A DNA stretch of 64,000 bases from an uncultured Lachnospiraceae bacterium (GCA_947589155.1 CANQBH010000005.1:1-64000); one strand, 5' to 3'; positions 33,913 to 43,048 are shown, numbered from the stretch's first letter. Notes: generated from the sequence alone by a model not told the origin. Program-made: numbers and translations.

Positions 33913-35256
33913 ATGGACGACACGATCCTGTTATTATCGACGGGCTGCGGCAGCATCAAGGGGCTGGACTGCGGCTCTTTTGTCAAATTCCTCGGCGTGC
34001 CTTACGCCACGGCGCAGCGTTTTGCCTACGCAAAGCCCGTGCGCTCATGGGAAGGGACGCTTGACGCCACGCGCTACGGCAAGGTCTGCGTGCAGAAACG
34101 CGTCTGGTACGAACATCTCGAGGTGCCCGAGCGCCGCTTTTATTATAAGGAATTTCGGGAGGGGCAGGAATTTTCTTACAGCGAGGACTGCCTCAACCTC
34201 AATATCTTCGCCCCGAAGGAAGACGGCCCGCATCCGGTCCTCGTCTTCATCCACGGCGGCGGCTTCGACTCCGGCTCCAACTACGACGGCGCGATCACCG
34301 GCGAACATTACGCCAAAAAGGGCGTGGTCTTTGTCTCCATCAATTACCGCGTCGGCGTGTTCGGCTACCTGACCCACGAGGAAATCAAAAACGCCTGCGG
34401 GCACGAGGGCAATTTCGGCCTCTACGACCAGTTCACGGCGCTGCAGTGGATCAAAGAAAACATCAAAGATTACGGCGGCGACCCCGGCCGGATCACCGTG
34501 ATGGGACAGAGCGCGGGCGCGATCTCCATCCAGTACCTCTGCCTGAGCGAAAAATGCCGCGGGCTTTTTCAGCGCGCGATCATGCTGTCCGGCGGCGGCC
34601 TGTTCCCAAAATTCGCGCTGCCGCGTCCGGCGGAGACGACGCGGGAATACTGGCTGGATCTCATGCAGACGGCGGGCGCGAAAACCTTTGAGGACTTCCG
34701 CCGGATGGACGCAAAGCAGATCTTCACCGCGTGGGAAGAAGTCAAGGCCCGCCGGAAGGACAATATGTTCAACACGATGCCGGTCGTGGATCACGACCTG
34801 ATCAGCGCGCCGGTCGACGAACTCATCCGCCATCCGCTCCCGCTGGATTATATGATCGGCTACACCAACAACGATATGTACGCGGTGCTCATGGGCCCGA
34901 TCGCCCACCGCTACGCCAAAGACAACGGCGCTTATCTGTATTATTTTGACATCGACGCGCCCGGCGACGACAACAACGGCGCGTTCCACAGCGCGGATCT
35001 GCGCTATGTCTTCGGCACGCTCGACCAAAGCCACCGCCCGTACCGCGACAGCGACCGCAGAGTTTCCGCAATGATGATCGACTACATCCGCCGCTTCGCA
35101 GAGACCGGCGACCCGAACGGGGCGGATCTGCCGCATTGGGACAAAGGCGGCAAAAAGGCGCTGCATCTGACCGAAGACCCGAAAAAGATCGGCATGGCCG
35201 CCGCGCCGAAACTGAAACTGCTGTTCAACACGCTTACCAAAGGAGATCCCAAATAA
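33913..35256 (+). CDS. Type B carboxylesterase
   Basis: 447 residues of the alpha/beta-hydrolase fold, cytoplasmic, with no signal peptide. The oxyanion hole is VFIHGGGFDSGS; the family signature EDCLNLNIFAP precedes it. The nucleophile Ser is in VMGQSAGAISIQ, and the catalytic His is in AFHSADLRYVFG. It is shorter than most type B esterases (about 490-520), mainly in the region before the catalytic His. The start at 33913 follows GGGAGG by 6 bases; earlier in-frame codons overlap the PilZ gene on the other strand. Its TAA overlaps the ATG of the GH31 gene (TAATG), so both are translated together. Deacetylation or de-esterification of sugar substituents is a reasonable guess. Confidence 0.93.
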   Translation: MDDTILLLSTGCGSIKGLDCGSFVKFLGVPYATAQRFAYAKPVRSWEGTLDATRYGKVCVQKRVWYEHLEVPERRFYYKEFREGQEFSYSEDCLNLNIFAPKEDGPHPVLVFIHGGGFDSGSNYDGAITGEHYAKKGVVFVSINYRVGVFGYLTHEEIKNACGHEGNFGLYDQFTALQWIKENIKDYGGDPGRITVMGQSAGAISIQYLCLSEKCRGLFQRAIMLSGGGLFPKFALPRPAETTREYWLDLMQTAGAKTFEDFRRMDAKQIFTAWEEVKARRKDNMFNTMPVVDHDLISAPVDELIRHPLPLDYMIGYTNNDMYAVLMGPIAHRYAKDNGAYLYYFDIDAPGDDNNGAFHSADLRYVFGTLDQSHRPYRDSDRRVSAMMIDYIRRFAETGDPNGADLPHWDKGGKKALHLTEDPKKIGMAAAPKLKLLFNTLTKGDPK

Positions 35257-37580
35257 TGAAATTCCGACATAACTTCACCCTGATCGACGACCAAAAGACC
35301 TGCCGCGTCTACCGTTCCGGCGCGACAAGGGTCCGACTGGATTTTATGGAACATATGCTGCGCGTCGCCGTCCTGCGCGACGGCGAACCCCTGACGCCGA
35401 CTTATACCGTGCGTCCGCGCCTTCCGCAGGATCCGCCTGCGGGCGGCGGCCTCGCGCCGTTTCCCGCGTGCGGGCGCGACAAACTCAGCACCGAAGGCCT
35501 TGCGCTTACCGCGCCAAAGATCGACGACAGAGCAGACGGCTTCTCCTTTTCGATCGCGGACGTAAACATCTCCGTCTCCCTGCTCAACTTCAGCATGAGG
35601 CTGGAAAAAGACGGGCGGCTCCTCTACCGCGACCGCGATTATCTCGCGTATAATTTTGACCACGAATACGGCGCGGGCAGCGTCCACTTCATCAGCCGCG
35701 AAGAAGACGAGCGCATCTTCGGCCTCGGCGACAAGACCGGCCCCGTGAACAAAAACAAGCGCCGCTACCGCATGGCCGCGTCCGACGCGATGGGCTTCGA
35801 CGCCCGCAGTTCCGATCCCCTCTACAAGCAGCTGCCGTTTTACATCTGCGAAAACTCCTGCGGCGCGTACGGGATCTATTACGATACGTACAGCAACGGG
35901 GAAATGGACTTCGGACAGGAGATCAACAACTACTACGCGCCGTTCAAGTCTTTTCGCTGCGAGGAAGAAAACCTCGTGTTCTACCTGATGTTCGGCACGG
36001 TGCCCGAGATCGTCAGCGCGTTTTCCCGTCTCTGCGGCCCGCTGCTCTTTCCGCCGCGCTGGACCTTCGCCTACGCCGGAAGCACGATGTCCTATACCGA
36101 CGCTGAGGACGCCGACCAAAAACTGCGCCGCTTTATCGAACTCTGCGAGGAATACGGACTGCATCCCGGCGGTTTTTATCTTTCGAGCGGCTACACGCAG
36201 ATCGGCCAAAAGCGCTATGTCTTCCACTGGAACACCGACAAGATCCCTTCGCCGGAAGGCCTTGCCGCGCATTTTGCCGCGCACGGCGTCGAGTTCTTCC
36301 CGAACGTCAAACCCGCGTTCCTGACCGGACATCCTTTGTATCAAAAGATCGCGGAAAAAGGCTGGTTCCTGCACTATGAAGACGGCACGCCCGCCGTGTT
36401 CCCTTTCTGGGACGATTACGGAAGTTATCTGGATTTTACCCATCCGGACGCCTACGCGTTCTGGACGGCCTGCGTGAAAGAACAGCTGGTCGACAAGGGA
36501 TACCGCAATATCTGGAACGATAACAACGAATACGACGTCACGGATAAAGAGGTCTACGCCCACGGATGGGACGGCCCCGTGCGGGCGCACCTGATCCGCC
36601 CGCTGTTCTCCTTTTTGATGACGATGGCGAGCCTTGCCGCGCAGGATCAGACGAAGCGCACGGTCTCCGTTTCCCGCTGCGGGATCGGCGGGCTGCCGCG
36701 GATCGCGACGACCTGGACCGGCGACAACCATACGGGTTTTGAGGATTTCCGCTACAACCACCGCATGGCCATGACGATGTCGCTTTCGGGCTTTTTCAAC
36801 TTCGGGCAGGACATCGGCGGCTTCGCGGGCCCGCGGCCGGACGAAGAGTTGTTCCTGCGCTGGATCCAGTACGGGATCTTTACGCCGCGCTTCGTCCTTC
36901 ACTCGTGGAATCCGGACGACACCTCCACCATGCCGTGGCTCTATCCCGAGAAACTTCCGGCGGTACAGCGGCTGTTCGCCCTGCGCAACGCCCTCGTCCC
37001 GTATCTCTATAACGAGGTCTACCGTAGCGTCCTTTGCCACGAGCCCGTGATCTATCCGGTCTTCTTAAAAGAGAAGGGCTTCGATACCGAAAGCGATGCG
37101 TTCTTTTTCGGCGACCATATGCTTGCCGCTCCGGTGTTCGACCGCGGCGCTTCTTCCGTCTCCCTCACGCTTCCGCAGACAGGCGGCGGGTGGTACCGCG
37201 GCGCGCCGCCGGAAGATGCGACAGTCCTTGCCGGAGAACTCCTGACGGGAGAGGTCAGCGCCGATTGCGCGCCGGAAGACCTTCCGGTCTTTTTCATCCG
37301 CGCCGGATCCGTGATCCCGTGGGCGCAGGATTCCGCCGCGGCAGGACAGCGCGCGCACGATCTGCGCTTCTGCGTCTATCCGCTGAACGAAGGAAACTTT
37401 TCCTATACTTTTTTAGACGACGACGGGATTTCATGGCTGTCCGAAGACAACAAAACGACGATCCGTTTTTCGGCGGAATGCGATCAGACAACGGTCCGCG
37501 TGAGCGTGACCGGCGCGCAAGACCTGACGATCCTCCTTGCGGATCCTTTGCAGCGCAGGCTCGACGTGCGCTATCTTTAA
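35256..37580 (+). CDS. Glycoside hydrolase family 31 (alpha-glucosidase-like)
   Basis: 774 residues. The N-terminal beta-sandwich domain includes EERIFGLGDKTGPVNKNKRR-type sequence (DERIFGLGDKTGPVNKNKRR). The TIM barrel follows, with the nucleophile motif NIWNDNNEYDV and the acid/base Asp in TTWTGDNHTGFEDF. C-terminal beta domains close it. The WNDNNEY variant (instead of WNDMNEP) marks a distinct GH31 subgroup, so the specificity (alpha-glucoside, alpha-xyloside, sulfoquinovoside and others) is open. There is no signal peptide. The ATG at 35256 overlaps the esterase stop by one base and has AGGAGA 9 bases upstream. It converges on the TraX-like gene with four bases between stops and no visible terminator. 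Confidence 0.94.
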   Translation: MKFRHNFTLIDDQKTCRVYRSGATRVRLDFMEHMLRVAVLRDGEPLTPTYTVRPRLPQDPPAGGGLAPFPACGRDKLSTEGLALTAPKIDDRADGFSFSIADVNISVSLLNFSMRLEKDGRLLYRDRDYLAYNFDHEYGAGSVHFISREEDERIFGLGDKTGPVNKNKRRYRMAASDAMGFDARSSDPLYKQLPFYICENSCGAYGIYYDTYSNGEMDFGQEINNYYAPFKSFRCEEENLVFYLMFGTVPEIVSAFSRLCGPLLFPPRWTFAYAGSTMSYTDAEDADQKLRRFIELCEEYGLHPGGFYLSSGYTQIGQKRYVFHWNTDKIPSPEGLAAHFAAHGVEFFPNVKPAFLTGHPLYQKIAEKGWFLHYEDGTPAVFPFWDDYGSYLDFTHPDAYAFWTACVKEQLVDKGYRNIWNDNNEYDVTDKEVYAHGWDGPVRAHLIRPLFSFLMTMASLAAQDQTKRTVSVSRCGIGGLPRIATTWTGDNHTGFEDFRYNHRMAMTMSLSGFFNFGQDIGGFAGPRPDEELFLRWIQYGIFTPRFVLHSWNPDDTSTMPWLYPEKLPAVQRLFALRNALVPYLYNEVYRSVLCHEPVIYPVFLKEKGFDTESDAFFFGDHMLAAPVFDRGASSVSLTLPQTGGGWYRGAPPEDATVLAGELLTGEVSADCAPEDLPVFFIRAGSVIPWAQDSAAAGQRAHDLRFCVYPLNEGNFSYTFLDDDGISWLSEDNKTTIRFSAECDQTTVRVSVTGAQDLTILLADPLQRRLDVRYL

Positions 37581-37584
37581 GCGC

Positions 37585-38331
37585 CTACATCCACGCGTAA
37601 TGCGCGAGCAGACCAAGCACAAGAAGATGAAGGGGATAAAACGCATAACAGGCATAGGAGAACGCCGGAGAAACTTTCCGGCGTTTTCCGTTGTAAAGCC
37701 AGATCGGGATCAGCGCCAGCACCGCAAAGCCCTGCTCCGGAAACTCAAATTCCATTCCCAGAAACGTAAACGGAAAGACAAGGCCGCCGATCATATAGCC
37801 GTTGATCGCGATCATGCCGATCAGCTGCACCGCGGCGGCAAGCGGGTTTTTGCCGATTCGTTTTGCCGCGTAAAACAGCAGCGTCATCCACACGCCGTAA
37901 CCGCCGTAATCCACAAATGTGACCGCGCCGATCAAAAAGCCCAAAACGGCGGCGGCAAGCGCCGTCAGGATACGCACGGCAGCACCTTTGCCGCGGCTCT
38001 TTTCCAGCCACGACATCAAAAGCAGGGAAATGCAGAACGTAAACAGCACGTTCTGATGGAACGGATAAAACCAGCCGCCCTCCGCGGCCAGATCAAACGG
38101 CAGTTCCGAGAGCAGCGCAAAGAGCAGCATACGCCGCAGATAGCGCTTCCGGTCGCCCGTATGGAAAAACCCTTCGACGATCTGGAACGAAAAAATAGGA
38201 AACGCCAGCCGTCCCACATAGGTCAGCCAGGGATATCCCGGCAGCAGCGTTCCCCACAAATGATCGCAGAACATCAGAGCCATGGCGAGGATCTTCAACT
38301 GCCATGCGTCCAGACATCCCTTTTGTTTCAT
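37585..38331 (-). CDS. TraX-family membrane protein
   Basis: 248 residues with about eight to nine membrane helices. The N-terminus LDAWQLKILAMALMFCDHLW, followed by YVGRLAFPIFSFQIVEGFFH and FHQNVLFTFCISLLL, matches the TraX family. F-plasmid TraX acetylates pilin; chromosomal Firmicutes members are of unknown role, possibly acyl transfer to envelope components. The ATG at 38331 follows GGGAG by 8-9 bases; the ATG at 38346 has no ribosome site. It follows the exonuclease III gene closely and may be in the same transcript. Confidence 0.85.
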   Translation of the reverse strand: MKQKGCLDAWQLKILAMALMFCDHLWGTLLPGYPWLTYVGRLAFPIFSFQIVEGFFHTGDRKRYLRRMLLFALLSELPFDLAAEGGWFYPFHQNVLFTFCISLLLMSWLEKSRGKGAAVRILTALAAAVLGFLIGAVTFVDYGGYGVWMTLLFYAAKRIGKNPLAAAVQLIGMIAINGYMIGGLVFPFTFLGMEFEFPEQGFAVLALIPIWLYNGKRRKVSPAFSYACYAFYPLHLLVLGLLAHYAWM

Positions 38332-38349
38332 ACTCTTTTCTCCCATGTC

Positions 38350-39102
38350 TTAAAAGATATCCAATTCCACCGGACAGTGGTCGGATCCCATAATGTCCGT
38401 GTGTATCTTCGCGTCGCTGATCTGCTCGCGCAGCCGGTCGGAAACGATGAAATAGTCGATCCGCCATCCGGCGTTGTTCTCTCTGGCGCGGAAGCGGTAC
38501 GACCACCACGAATAGATCTGCTCGCGGTCCGGATAGAGATAGCGGAACGTATCGGTAAAGCCCGCGGAAAGGATCGCGCTCATCTTGCCCCTCTCCTCGT
38601 CGGTAAATCCCGCGTTGTGCCGGTTGCTCTTTGGATTTTTCAGGTCGATCTCCTGATGCGCGACATTCAGATCGCCGCAGAAGATGACCGGCTTTTTTTC
38701 GTCCAGCGAGCGGATATAGGCAAGGAATGCGTCTTCCCAGACCATGCGGTAGTCCAGACGCTCCAACTGCTGCTTGGCGTTCGGGGTATAGACGGTCACA
38801 AGATAAAACTGCGGAAATTCCAGCGTGATCACGCGCCCCTCGGTATCGTGCTCCGAGATCCCGAGGCCGTAAGAGACCGACAGCGGTTCTTCTTTTGTGA
38901 AGACCGCCGTCCCGCTGTACCCTTTTTTCTGCGCATAATTCCAATATTGATGATAGCCGGGGAGTTCCAATTCGATCTGCCCCTCCTGCAGTTTCGTCTC
39001 CTGCAGGCAGAAAACGTCCGCGTCCATCGCGCCAAACACGTCCATAAAGCCTTTGCCCACGCAGGCGCGGATCCCGTTGACGTTCCATGAGATCAGTTTC
39101 AT
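38350..39102 (-). CDS. xth: Exodeoxyribonuclease III
   Basis: 250 residues, the full length of ExoIII/ExoA, the AP endonuclease and 3'-exonuclease of base-excision repair. All catalytic motifs are intact: [26 protein letters not shown] (metal-binding Glu), [58 protein letters not shown] and [13 protein letters not shown] with the final catalytic His. AAGGAG lies 7 bases before the ATG. It lies downstream of the HD-GYP gene by 13 bases. Confidence 0.97.
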   Translation of the reverse strand: MKLISWNVNGIRACVGKGFMDVFGAMDADVFCLQETKLQEGQIELELPGYHQYWNYAQKKGYSGTAVFTKEEPLSVSYGLGISEHDTEGRVITLEFPQFYLVTVYTPNAKQQLERLDYRMVWEDAFLAYIRSLDEKKPVIFCGDLNVAHQEIDLKNPKSNRHNAGFTDEERGKMSAILSAGFTDTFRYLYPDREQIYSWWSYRFRARENNAGWRIDYFIVSDRLREQISDAKIHTDIMGSDHCPVELDIF

Positions 39103-39115
39103 GTATCGCTCCTTT

Positions 39116-40186
39116 TTACAGATAACAGCCCTCGTCGACCATGCGCTTCAGATCGAATTTTGCAAGATCGAAGCAATAGAGGACTTTTTCGGAAAACTCG
39201 CCGCACTCGCCGCGCTTGATCATATCGTAGGCGGTGTCCAGCGCAAACGCGCTCTTGTAGACCCTCTTGCTGACCAGCGCGTCAAAGCAGTCCGCCACCG
39301 CGACGACCTGCGCCCAGATCGGGATCTCCTCTCCGGCCAGTCCGTCCGGATAGCCCTTGCCGTCATATTTCTCATGATGCCAGCGGCAGATCTCGTAGCA
39401 GTAACGGTAAAACTCGTTATCGTCCTGCTTGAACTTTTCAAGGATCTCGCAGCCGTAGGTCGTGTGCTTTTTCATCTGATCAAATTCGTCTTTGGTCAGT
39501 TTGCCCGGCTTGTTTAAGATCATGTCCGGAATCGCGATCTTGCCTACATCGTGCAGTGCCGCCGCCTGTGAGATCATCTCGATCATCTCGTCGGTCAGAT
39601 GATACTCCGGATAGGACGTCTTCATATAGCGCAGGATCGCGCGCGTAATGCCCGTCACGCGCTGGATATGCTCGCCGCTTTCGCTGCTGCGGAACTCGAC
39701 GACGGAACCCAAGGCGTTGATCAGAAATTCGTTGTTCTTTTCGAGTTTTTCTCGGCTTGCTTTCAACTCCTGCGTCCGGATCTCCAATTCGCGTTCGATC
39801 TCGCCGCGGCTTCTGTACTGCTCGATCAGGTTCTGCGCCCGCCGCATGACGACCTGCGGCGCGAAAGGCTTGTAGATCACGTCGGCCGCGCCGTATTCAT
39901 ACGCCTTGACGTCGCTCTCGATCGTCGCCTCGCCCGTCACCATGATGACCGGAATCCGGTCGGTCAGCCCTTCCTTTGTCATGTACCGCAGTACGTCGAT
40001 ACCGGTCTTTTTCGGCATCATCAGATCCAGAAAGATCACGGAAATCTCCTCGCCCTCGCTCCGGATCATCTCGATCGCTTCTTCACCGTCCGCCGCCTCC
40101 AGCGTCTCGTACTGCTCTTCAAAAATATCTTTCAGGATATCCCTGTTGATCTCCACATCATCCGCGATCAATATCTTGCTGCCCAT
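39116..40186 (-). CDS. Response regulator with HD-GYP domain (c-di-GMP phosphodiesterase)
   Basis: 356 residues. The receiver domain (about 1-120) has [17 protein letters not shown], the phospho-Asp in [17 protein letters not shown] and the Lys in DVIYKPF. A coiled coil of about 35 residues follows ([24 protein letters not shown]), then the HD-GYP domain: [21 protein letters not shown], and [20 protein letters not shown] with the GYP signature. It should hydrolyse c-di-GMP when phosphorylated. The ATG at 40186 lies inside the end of the Hpt gene (29-base overlap), with AGGAGG about 12 bases upstream, so it is coupled to the Hpt-REC cluster. A separate sensor kinase is not found nearby. Confidence 0.94.
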   Translation of the reverse strand: MGSKILIADDVEINRDILKDIFEEQYETLEAADGEEAIEMIRSEGEEISVIFLDLMMPKKTGIDVLRYMTKEGLTDRIPVIMVTGEATIESDVKAYEYGAADVIYKPFAPQVVMRRAQNLIEQYRSRGEIERELEIRTQELKASREKLEKNNEFLINALGSVVEFRSSESGEHIQRVTGITRAILRYMKTSYPEYHLTDEMIEMISQAAALHDVGKIAIPDMILNKPGKLTKDEFDQMKKHTTYGCEILEKFKQDDNEFYRYCYEICRWHHEKYDGKGYPDGLAGEEIPIWAQVVAVADCFDALVSKRVYKSAFALDTAYDMIKRGECGEFSEKVLYCFDLAKFDLKRMVDEGCYL

Positions 40187-40571
40187 ATTTGTATTTTTCC
40201 TCCTCTTCCCTCTCATAGTGCAGGATCGCCGCCGTCACGCGCTCGTATTCTTCCTGCATGGCTTTTCTTGCCGCCGCGATCCGCTCCGCATCGATCACCT
40301 TGCCTTCTTCGGGGCGCAGTTCCTCCGTCAGACGATCCGCCGCGCTCCAAAGACACGTAAAACCGAGATTTGAGACGATCCCTTTTAACGTGTGGATGAA
40401 ATGGAATGCCGCCTCGTAATCCTGACGGTCGAGCGCCGTAAGCAGCGCGCCGTAATTGCCGTCGGAAGTAAATTTTTTGACGAACTTGGCGATGAGCGCG
40501 TCCTTTCGCATCCGCCTGCTGACGTCCTCGTAACCGCCGCCGATGGACTCATAAAACTCTGCGAGCGTCAT
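40158..40571 (-). CDS. Hpt-domain phosphotransfer protein
   Basis: 137 residues. The four-helix Hpt fold carries the phospho-accepting His in AAFHFIHTLKGIVSNLGFTC. It resembles the other small Hpt protein at 40987-41352: both start MTL(A/Q)EFY with IGG(G/D)Y, and both have the HxLKG pattern. This points to duplication. The ATG at 40571 follows GGAGGG by 8 bases; the longer frame overlaps the receiver gene and is not used. The C-terminus is Glu/Lys-rich. It relays phosphate between a hybrid kinase and a receiver, probably the HD-GYP regulator directly downstream. Confidence 0.88.
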   Translation of the reverse strand: MTLAEFYESIGGGYEDVSRRMRKDALIAKFVKKFTSDGNYGALLTALDRQDYEAAFHFIHTLKGIVSNLGFTCLWSAADRLTEELRPEEGKVIDAERIAAARKAMQEEYERVTAAILHYEREEEEKYKYGQQDIDRG

Positions 40572-40575
40572 GCGC

Positions 40576-40938
40576 CTATCCCTCCAGACAGCCGTTGATC
40601 GCCTCAAGCATCTGATCCACGGAAAACGGCTTCGCAATGATCGCATCAGCGCCCTTTTTGATGGCGTTCTGCACCATCTTCGGCTGCGTCGCGACCGCGG
40701 AACAGATCACGACCTTCGCCTCCGGATGACGTTCCTTTAACGCCTCCATCGTCTCCAAGCCGTTGATCCCTTCCATGATAACGTCGAGTACGACGACGTC
40801 CGGCCGGATCTGTTCATAGATCTCAAGCATCTCCTCTCCGGACTTTGCCATCGTCACCTCGTGTCCGGCCTCGGCGACCATGTCGTTGATCAGTTCTCTC
40901 ATAAAATCGGAATCGTCCGTTACCAATAATTTTGCCAT
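40576..40938 (-). CDS. Single-domain CheY-like response regulator
   Basis: 120 residues, receiver only. LLVTDDSDFMRELINDMVAE carries the acidic pair, VVVLDVIMEGINGLETM the phospho-Asp, VICSAVATQPKMVQNAI the Thr/Ser-type switch region, and AIIAKPFSVDQ the conserved Lys. No output domain is present, so it acts by protein interaction (CheY- or phosphate-sink-like). The sequence is of the TDDSxxMRxLI type found in chemotaxis-linked CheY proteins. It sits between two Hpt genes, with GGGAGG before the ATG. Confidence 0.93.
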   Translation of the reverse strand: MAKLLVTDDSDFMRELINDMVAEAGHEVTMAKSGEEMLEIYEQIRPDVVVLDVIMEGINGLETMEALKERHPEAKVVICSAVATQPKMVQNAIKKGADAIIAKPFSVDQMLEAINGCLEG

Positions 40939-40986
40939 CTGTATCTTTCCTCCCGCGTGCTGTCTCCCTTAACAAAACGTTGCCGC

Positions 40987-41352
40987 TTAGCGGCTGTATT
41001 CTTCGATCGCGCCGCAGACTCTTTGGTATTCCTGCTCCACCGCGTCGAACATCGCGTGCAATTCCGCCGCGTCGTGCGCCCCGCGGTTTCCCTCGCGCAG
41101 CGCCTCGGTCAGTTCCGTGGCCGCGCCGGAAAGTTTCTCAAACGCCAGATTCAGAGAAACGCCCTTCAGAGAATGCGCCGCTTCAAAACCGGCGGCCCAG
41201 TCCTCCGCCGCCATCGCGGCCGCAAGGTTCTCGTAACTCTTGTCGTTTGCAAATTTCAGCACATATTTTTCGATCCGTTCGTCTTTCAAAAATCTTGCGC
41301 AGGCCGTCTGGTAATCCCCGCCGATCTGCCCGTAAAATTCCTGTAATGTCAT
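40987..41352 (-). CDS. Hpt-domain phosphotransfer protein (paralogue)
   Basis: 121 residues. The phospho-accepting His lies in GFEAAHSLKGVSLNLAFEKL, and the start MTLQEFYGQIGGDYQTACAR is shared with the Hpt protein at 40158-40571. It is the first gene of the Hpt-REC-Hpt-HD-GYP cluster, driven by a consensus promoter. AAAGGAAA is the ribosome site. Possible phosphate donors include the hybrid kinase at 60141-62693, which lacks its own C-terminal Hpt domain; this link is inference. Confidence 0.88.
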   Translation of the reverse strand: MTLQEFYGQIGGDYQTACARFLKDERIEKYVLKFANDKSYENLAAAMAAEDWAAGFEAAHSLKGVSLNLAFEKLSGAATELTEALREGNRGAHDAAELHAMFDAVEQEYQRVCGAIEEYSR

Positions 41353-41389
41353 TTCGTTTTCCTTTCTTCCGGCTTTTGATGTTCAAAAG

Positions 41390-41453
41390 AAACAGCCCCT
41401 GCCGCCGTCACAGAGACTGTTGCAATTATACTACAAATTTCGCGGCGGGTCAA
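41390..41453 (-). promoter_or_regulatory. Consensus promoter and leader hairpin of the Hpt/HD-GYP cluster
   Basis: On the minus strand TTGACC (41453-41448), 17 bases and TATAAT (41430-41425) form an excellent sigma-A promoter. Right after the start of transcription AACAGTCTCTG pairs with CAGGGGCTGTT (two G-U pairs), followed by TCTTTTG. This could be a leader attenuator or the terminator of the upstream hydrolase gene. Confidence 0.75.
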
Positions 41454-41487
41454 ATGCGCAATACAGAGCGCGCTGCGCGAAATTTGT
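41433..41487. repeat. 12-base inverted repeat bracketing the -35 region
   Basis: ACAAATTTCGCG (41433-41444) and CGCGAAATTTGT (41476-41487) are perfect inverted arms 31 bases apart, one overlapping the promoter spacer and the other just past the hydrolase stop. This may be an operator or the base of a long 3' hairpin. Confidence 0.6.
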
Positions 41488-41500
41488 CTTCCGAAAAAAA

Positions 41501-42484
41501 CTATGCCTGCTCCTGCTGCCAGAAGATCTCGGGCGCGGTCCGCAGTTCATAGGAAATGCACGACGCGCTCTCCAAATCTTCTTTCCACAGGCTGAGCGCG
41601 GTCGTCCGGCTGTTCTCATAGGTGCGGTAATAATAGATGCCGCGCTCGAGATTGCAGCAGGACGTATAGATCGTGATCTCGTATTTCCCGCCGCCCATAT
41701 GCACGCAGCCGCGCTGCTGCCAGACGGAACCTAAGATATGGAAGAACTGGCTGACGCTCTCCTCCTCCGTATCGCCGGAAAGCGCGTGCAGTTTTGTAAA
41801 CGCCGCCTTGACAAAGCGCGACGCCGACGACAGGTCGCCGGGCAGGCCGAGCGCGCCCATGCCCCTGCTGTACGGTTTGAGATCAAGCACCGGTGAAAGA
41901 TTGTTCTCCGCAGGTTCCGCCGAAAGGGACATATAGTGGTTCAACTGAAACAGCTGGATATCGAACGTCGGGTTGTTGGTCAGCACCCCGACCGGATTGT
42001 CGTAGATCTTCAGTCCGTCCGCCACGCTCTCGACCGTCAGGGAACCCGTGGCGTCCGCGAGGATCCAGTGCAGCGGCGACGCCGGAAGCGCCTCGCTGAA
42101 ATCCACCGCCGCGACATTGATCTGTTCCAGTTCTTTACGCGCCTCGCGCAGATTCGCGCAGCGGCTGAGCAGATACGGGATCAGTTCAAACGATCCGAGG
42201 TTGGTCTTCTGCGGGTCGATCGCATGATAGACCGCGTTGTCCGGAAAGTTCAGCCCCGCCATCGCAAGCCCCTTTTCATTGACCGCGTCGTAATACAGGG
42301 GATACCCCTCCGACATGTACGCCATGCCGATCATCGCGTAGTGCCGCGTTTCCTTTCCGGCGTGCCGAAAACAGAACGGATAGTTCCGCGGCGTGATGAC
42401 CACGGTCTCGTGGTAAGAATATTCCAGATCAAAATTCCTTCCGAAATAATGCTCCTTTGTATGATATGTGACTGCCGTGCACAT
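41501..42484 (-). CDS. Choloylglycine hydrolase family protein (bile salt hydrolase-like)
   Basis: 327 residues, typical for bile salt hydrolases and penicillin V acylases. The Ntn nucleophile Cys2 follows the initiator Met directly (MCTAVTYHTKEHYFGRNFDL). The other active-site residues of the family are present: Arg16 and Asp19 in GRNFD, Asn in AMAGLNFPDN, Asn in GVLTNNPTFDIQL, and Arg in GLPGDLSSASRFVKAAF. The likely reaction is cleavage of glycine or taurine from conjugated bile acids in the cytoplasm, a trait of gut bacteria. The split between bile salts and acyl-homoserine-lactone or penicillin V substrates cannot be made by eye, but the GLPGDxSSxSRF stretch favours bile salt hydrolase. 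GGGAGGAG lies before the ATG. Confidence 0.93.
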   Translation of the reverse strand: MCTAVTYHTKEHYFGRNFDLEYSYHETVVITPRNYPFCFRHAGKETRHYAMIGMAYMSEGYPLYYDAVNEKGLAMAGLNFPDNAVYHAIDPQKTNLGSFELIPYLLSRCANLREARKELEQINVAAVDFSEALPASPLHWILADATGSLTVESVADGLKIYDNPVGVLTNNPTFDIQLFQLNHYMSLSAEPAENNLSPVLDLKPYSRGMGALGLPGDLSSASRFVKAAFTKLHALSGDTEEESVSQFFHILGSVWQQRGCVHMGGGKYEITIYTSCCNLERGIYYYRTYENSRTTALSLWKEDLESASCISYELRTAPEIFWQQEQA

Positions 42485-42528
42485 GATAACTCCTCCCCTC
42501 TGTCATGCGTTTTCTTATATCATACCGC

Positions 42529-42558
42529 AAAACCCCTCTCCTGTCATCAGGGGAGGGG
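42529..42558 (-). terminator. Intrinsic terminator after the small lipoprotein gene
   Basis: CCCCTCTCCTG (42533-42543) and CAGGGGAGGGG (42548-42558) form an 11-base stem with a 4-base loop and, on the minus strand, a TTTT tail. Confidence 0.8.
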
Positions 42559-42592
42559 TCTTCATCATCATTGGTCGTGCTGTCTTTTTGTC

Positions 42593-43048
42593 CTATTCGG
42601 CAACGTCAAACGTCATGCCTTTGTTGTCGAGGGTAAAGGCAAACCCCTGATTTCCCATAACGGCGTTATACATCGCCGTGTTGTCCGGCGTGATCGGCAT
42701 CTCGATCGGGTTGTTTCCGTTCATTGCCAGACAGTAGCCGTAGCCCGGCTCGATCGTCAGCGTATCGCCGTCCAGCGTGTAAGAACCGCGCATGATAAAG
42801 TTGACGGTCTCCGTCTCCATATCCTTAGAATCCAGCGCCCGTACCGTGATGATATAGTTGCTGTCATCGACAAGATAGATGTGCTTCCACTGATTGATCT
42901 CATCGGAATTGTACTTGGCTTCCAGCAGATAATCCTTTACGCCGGAAGCGTCCGATGATCCGCCGGATGAACCGCAGGCGGCAAACATTCCCATAGCCAG
43001 CGCCATAACGGCAAGCAGTGCAACGATGATCCTCTTTGTTGTTTTCAT
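42593..43048 (-). CDS. Small lipoprotein, unknown function
   Basis: 151 residues. The signal peptide KTTKRIIVALLAVMALAMGM ends in the lipobox FAAC (Cys25), then a GSSGGSSDAS spacer. The mature part is one small beta-rich domain (WKHIYLVDDSNYIITVRALD, GSYTLDGDTLTIEPGYGY) of the kind seen in many Clostridia lipoproteins of unknown function. The promoter cannot be placed with confidence; GGGAGGAG is the ribosome site. It lies 80 bases downstream of the GH3 gene and has its own terminator. A role in presenting substrate to the membrane-anchored GH3 enzyme is possible but unproven. Confidence 0.85.
   Translation of the reverse strand: MKTTKRIIVALLAVMALAMGMFAACGSSGGSSDASGVKDYLLEAKYNSDEINQWKHIYLVDDSNYIITVRALDSKDMETETVNFIMRGSYTLDGDTLTIEPGYGYCLAMNGNNPIEMPITPDNTAMYNAVMGNQGFAFTLDNKGMTFDVAE

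Noticed and set aside
35082..37040. A 652-codon open frame on the minus strand
   Set aside because: Antisense to the GH31 gene, which has intact catalytic motifs; the antisense product has no recognisable pattern.
37537..39090. A 517-codon plus-strand frame
   Set aside because: It runs antisense across both the TraX-like gene and the exonuclease III gene, which are well supported.
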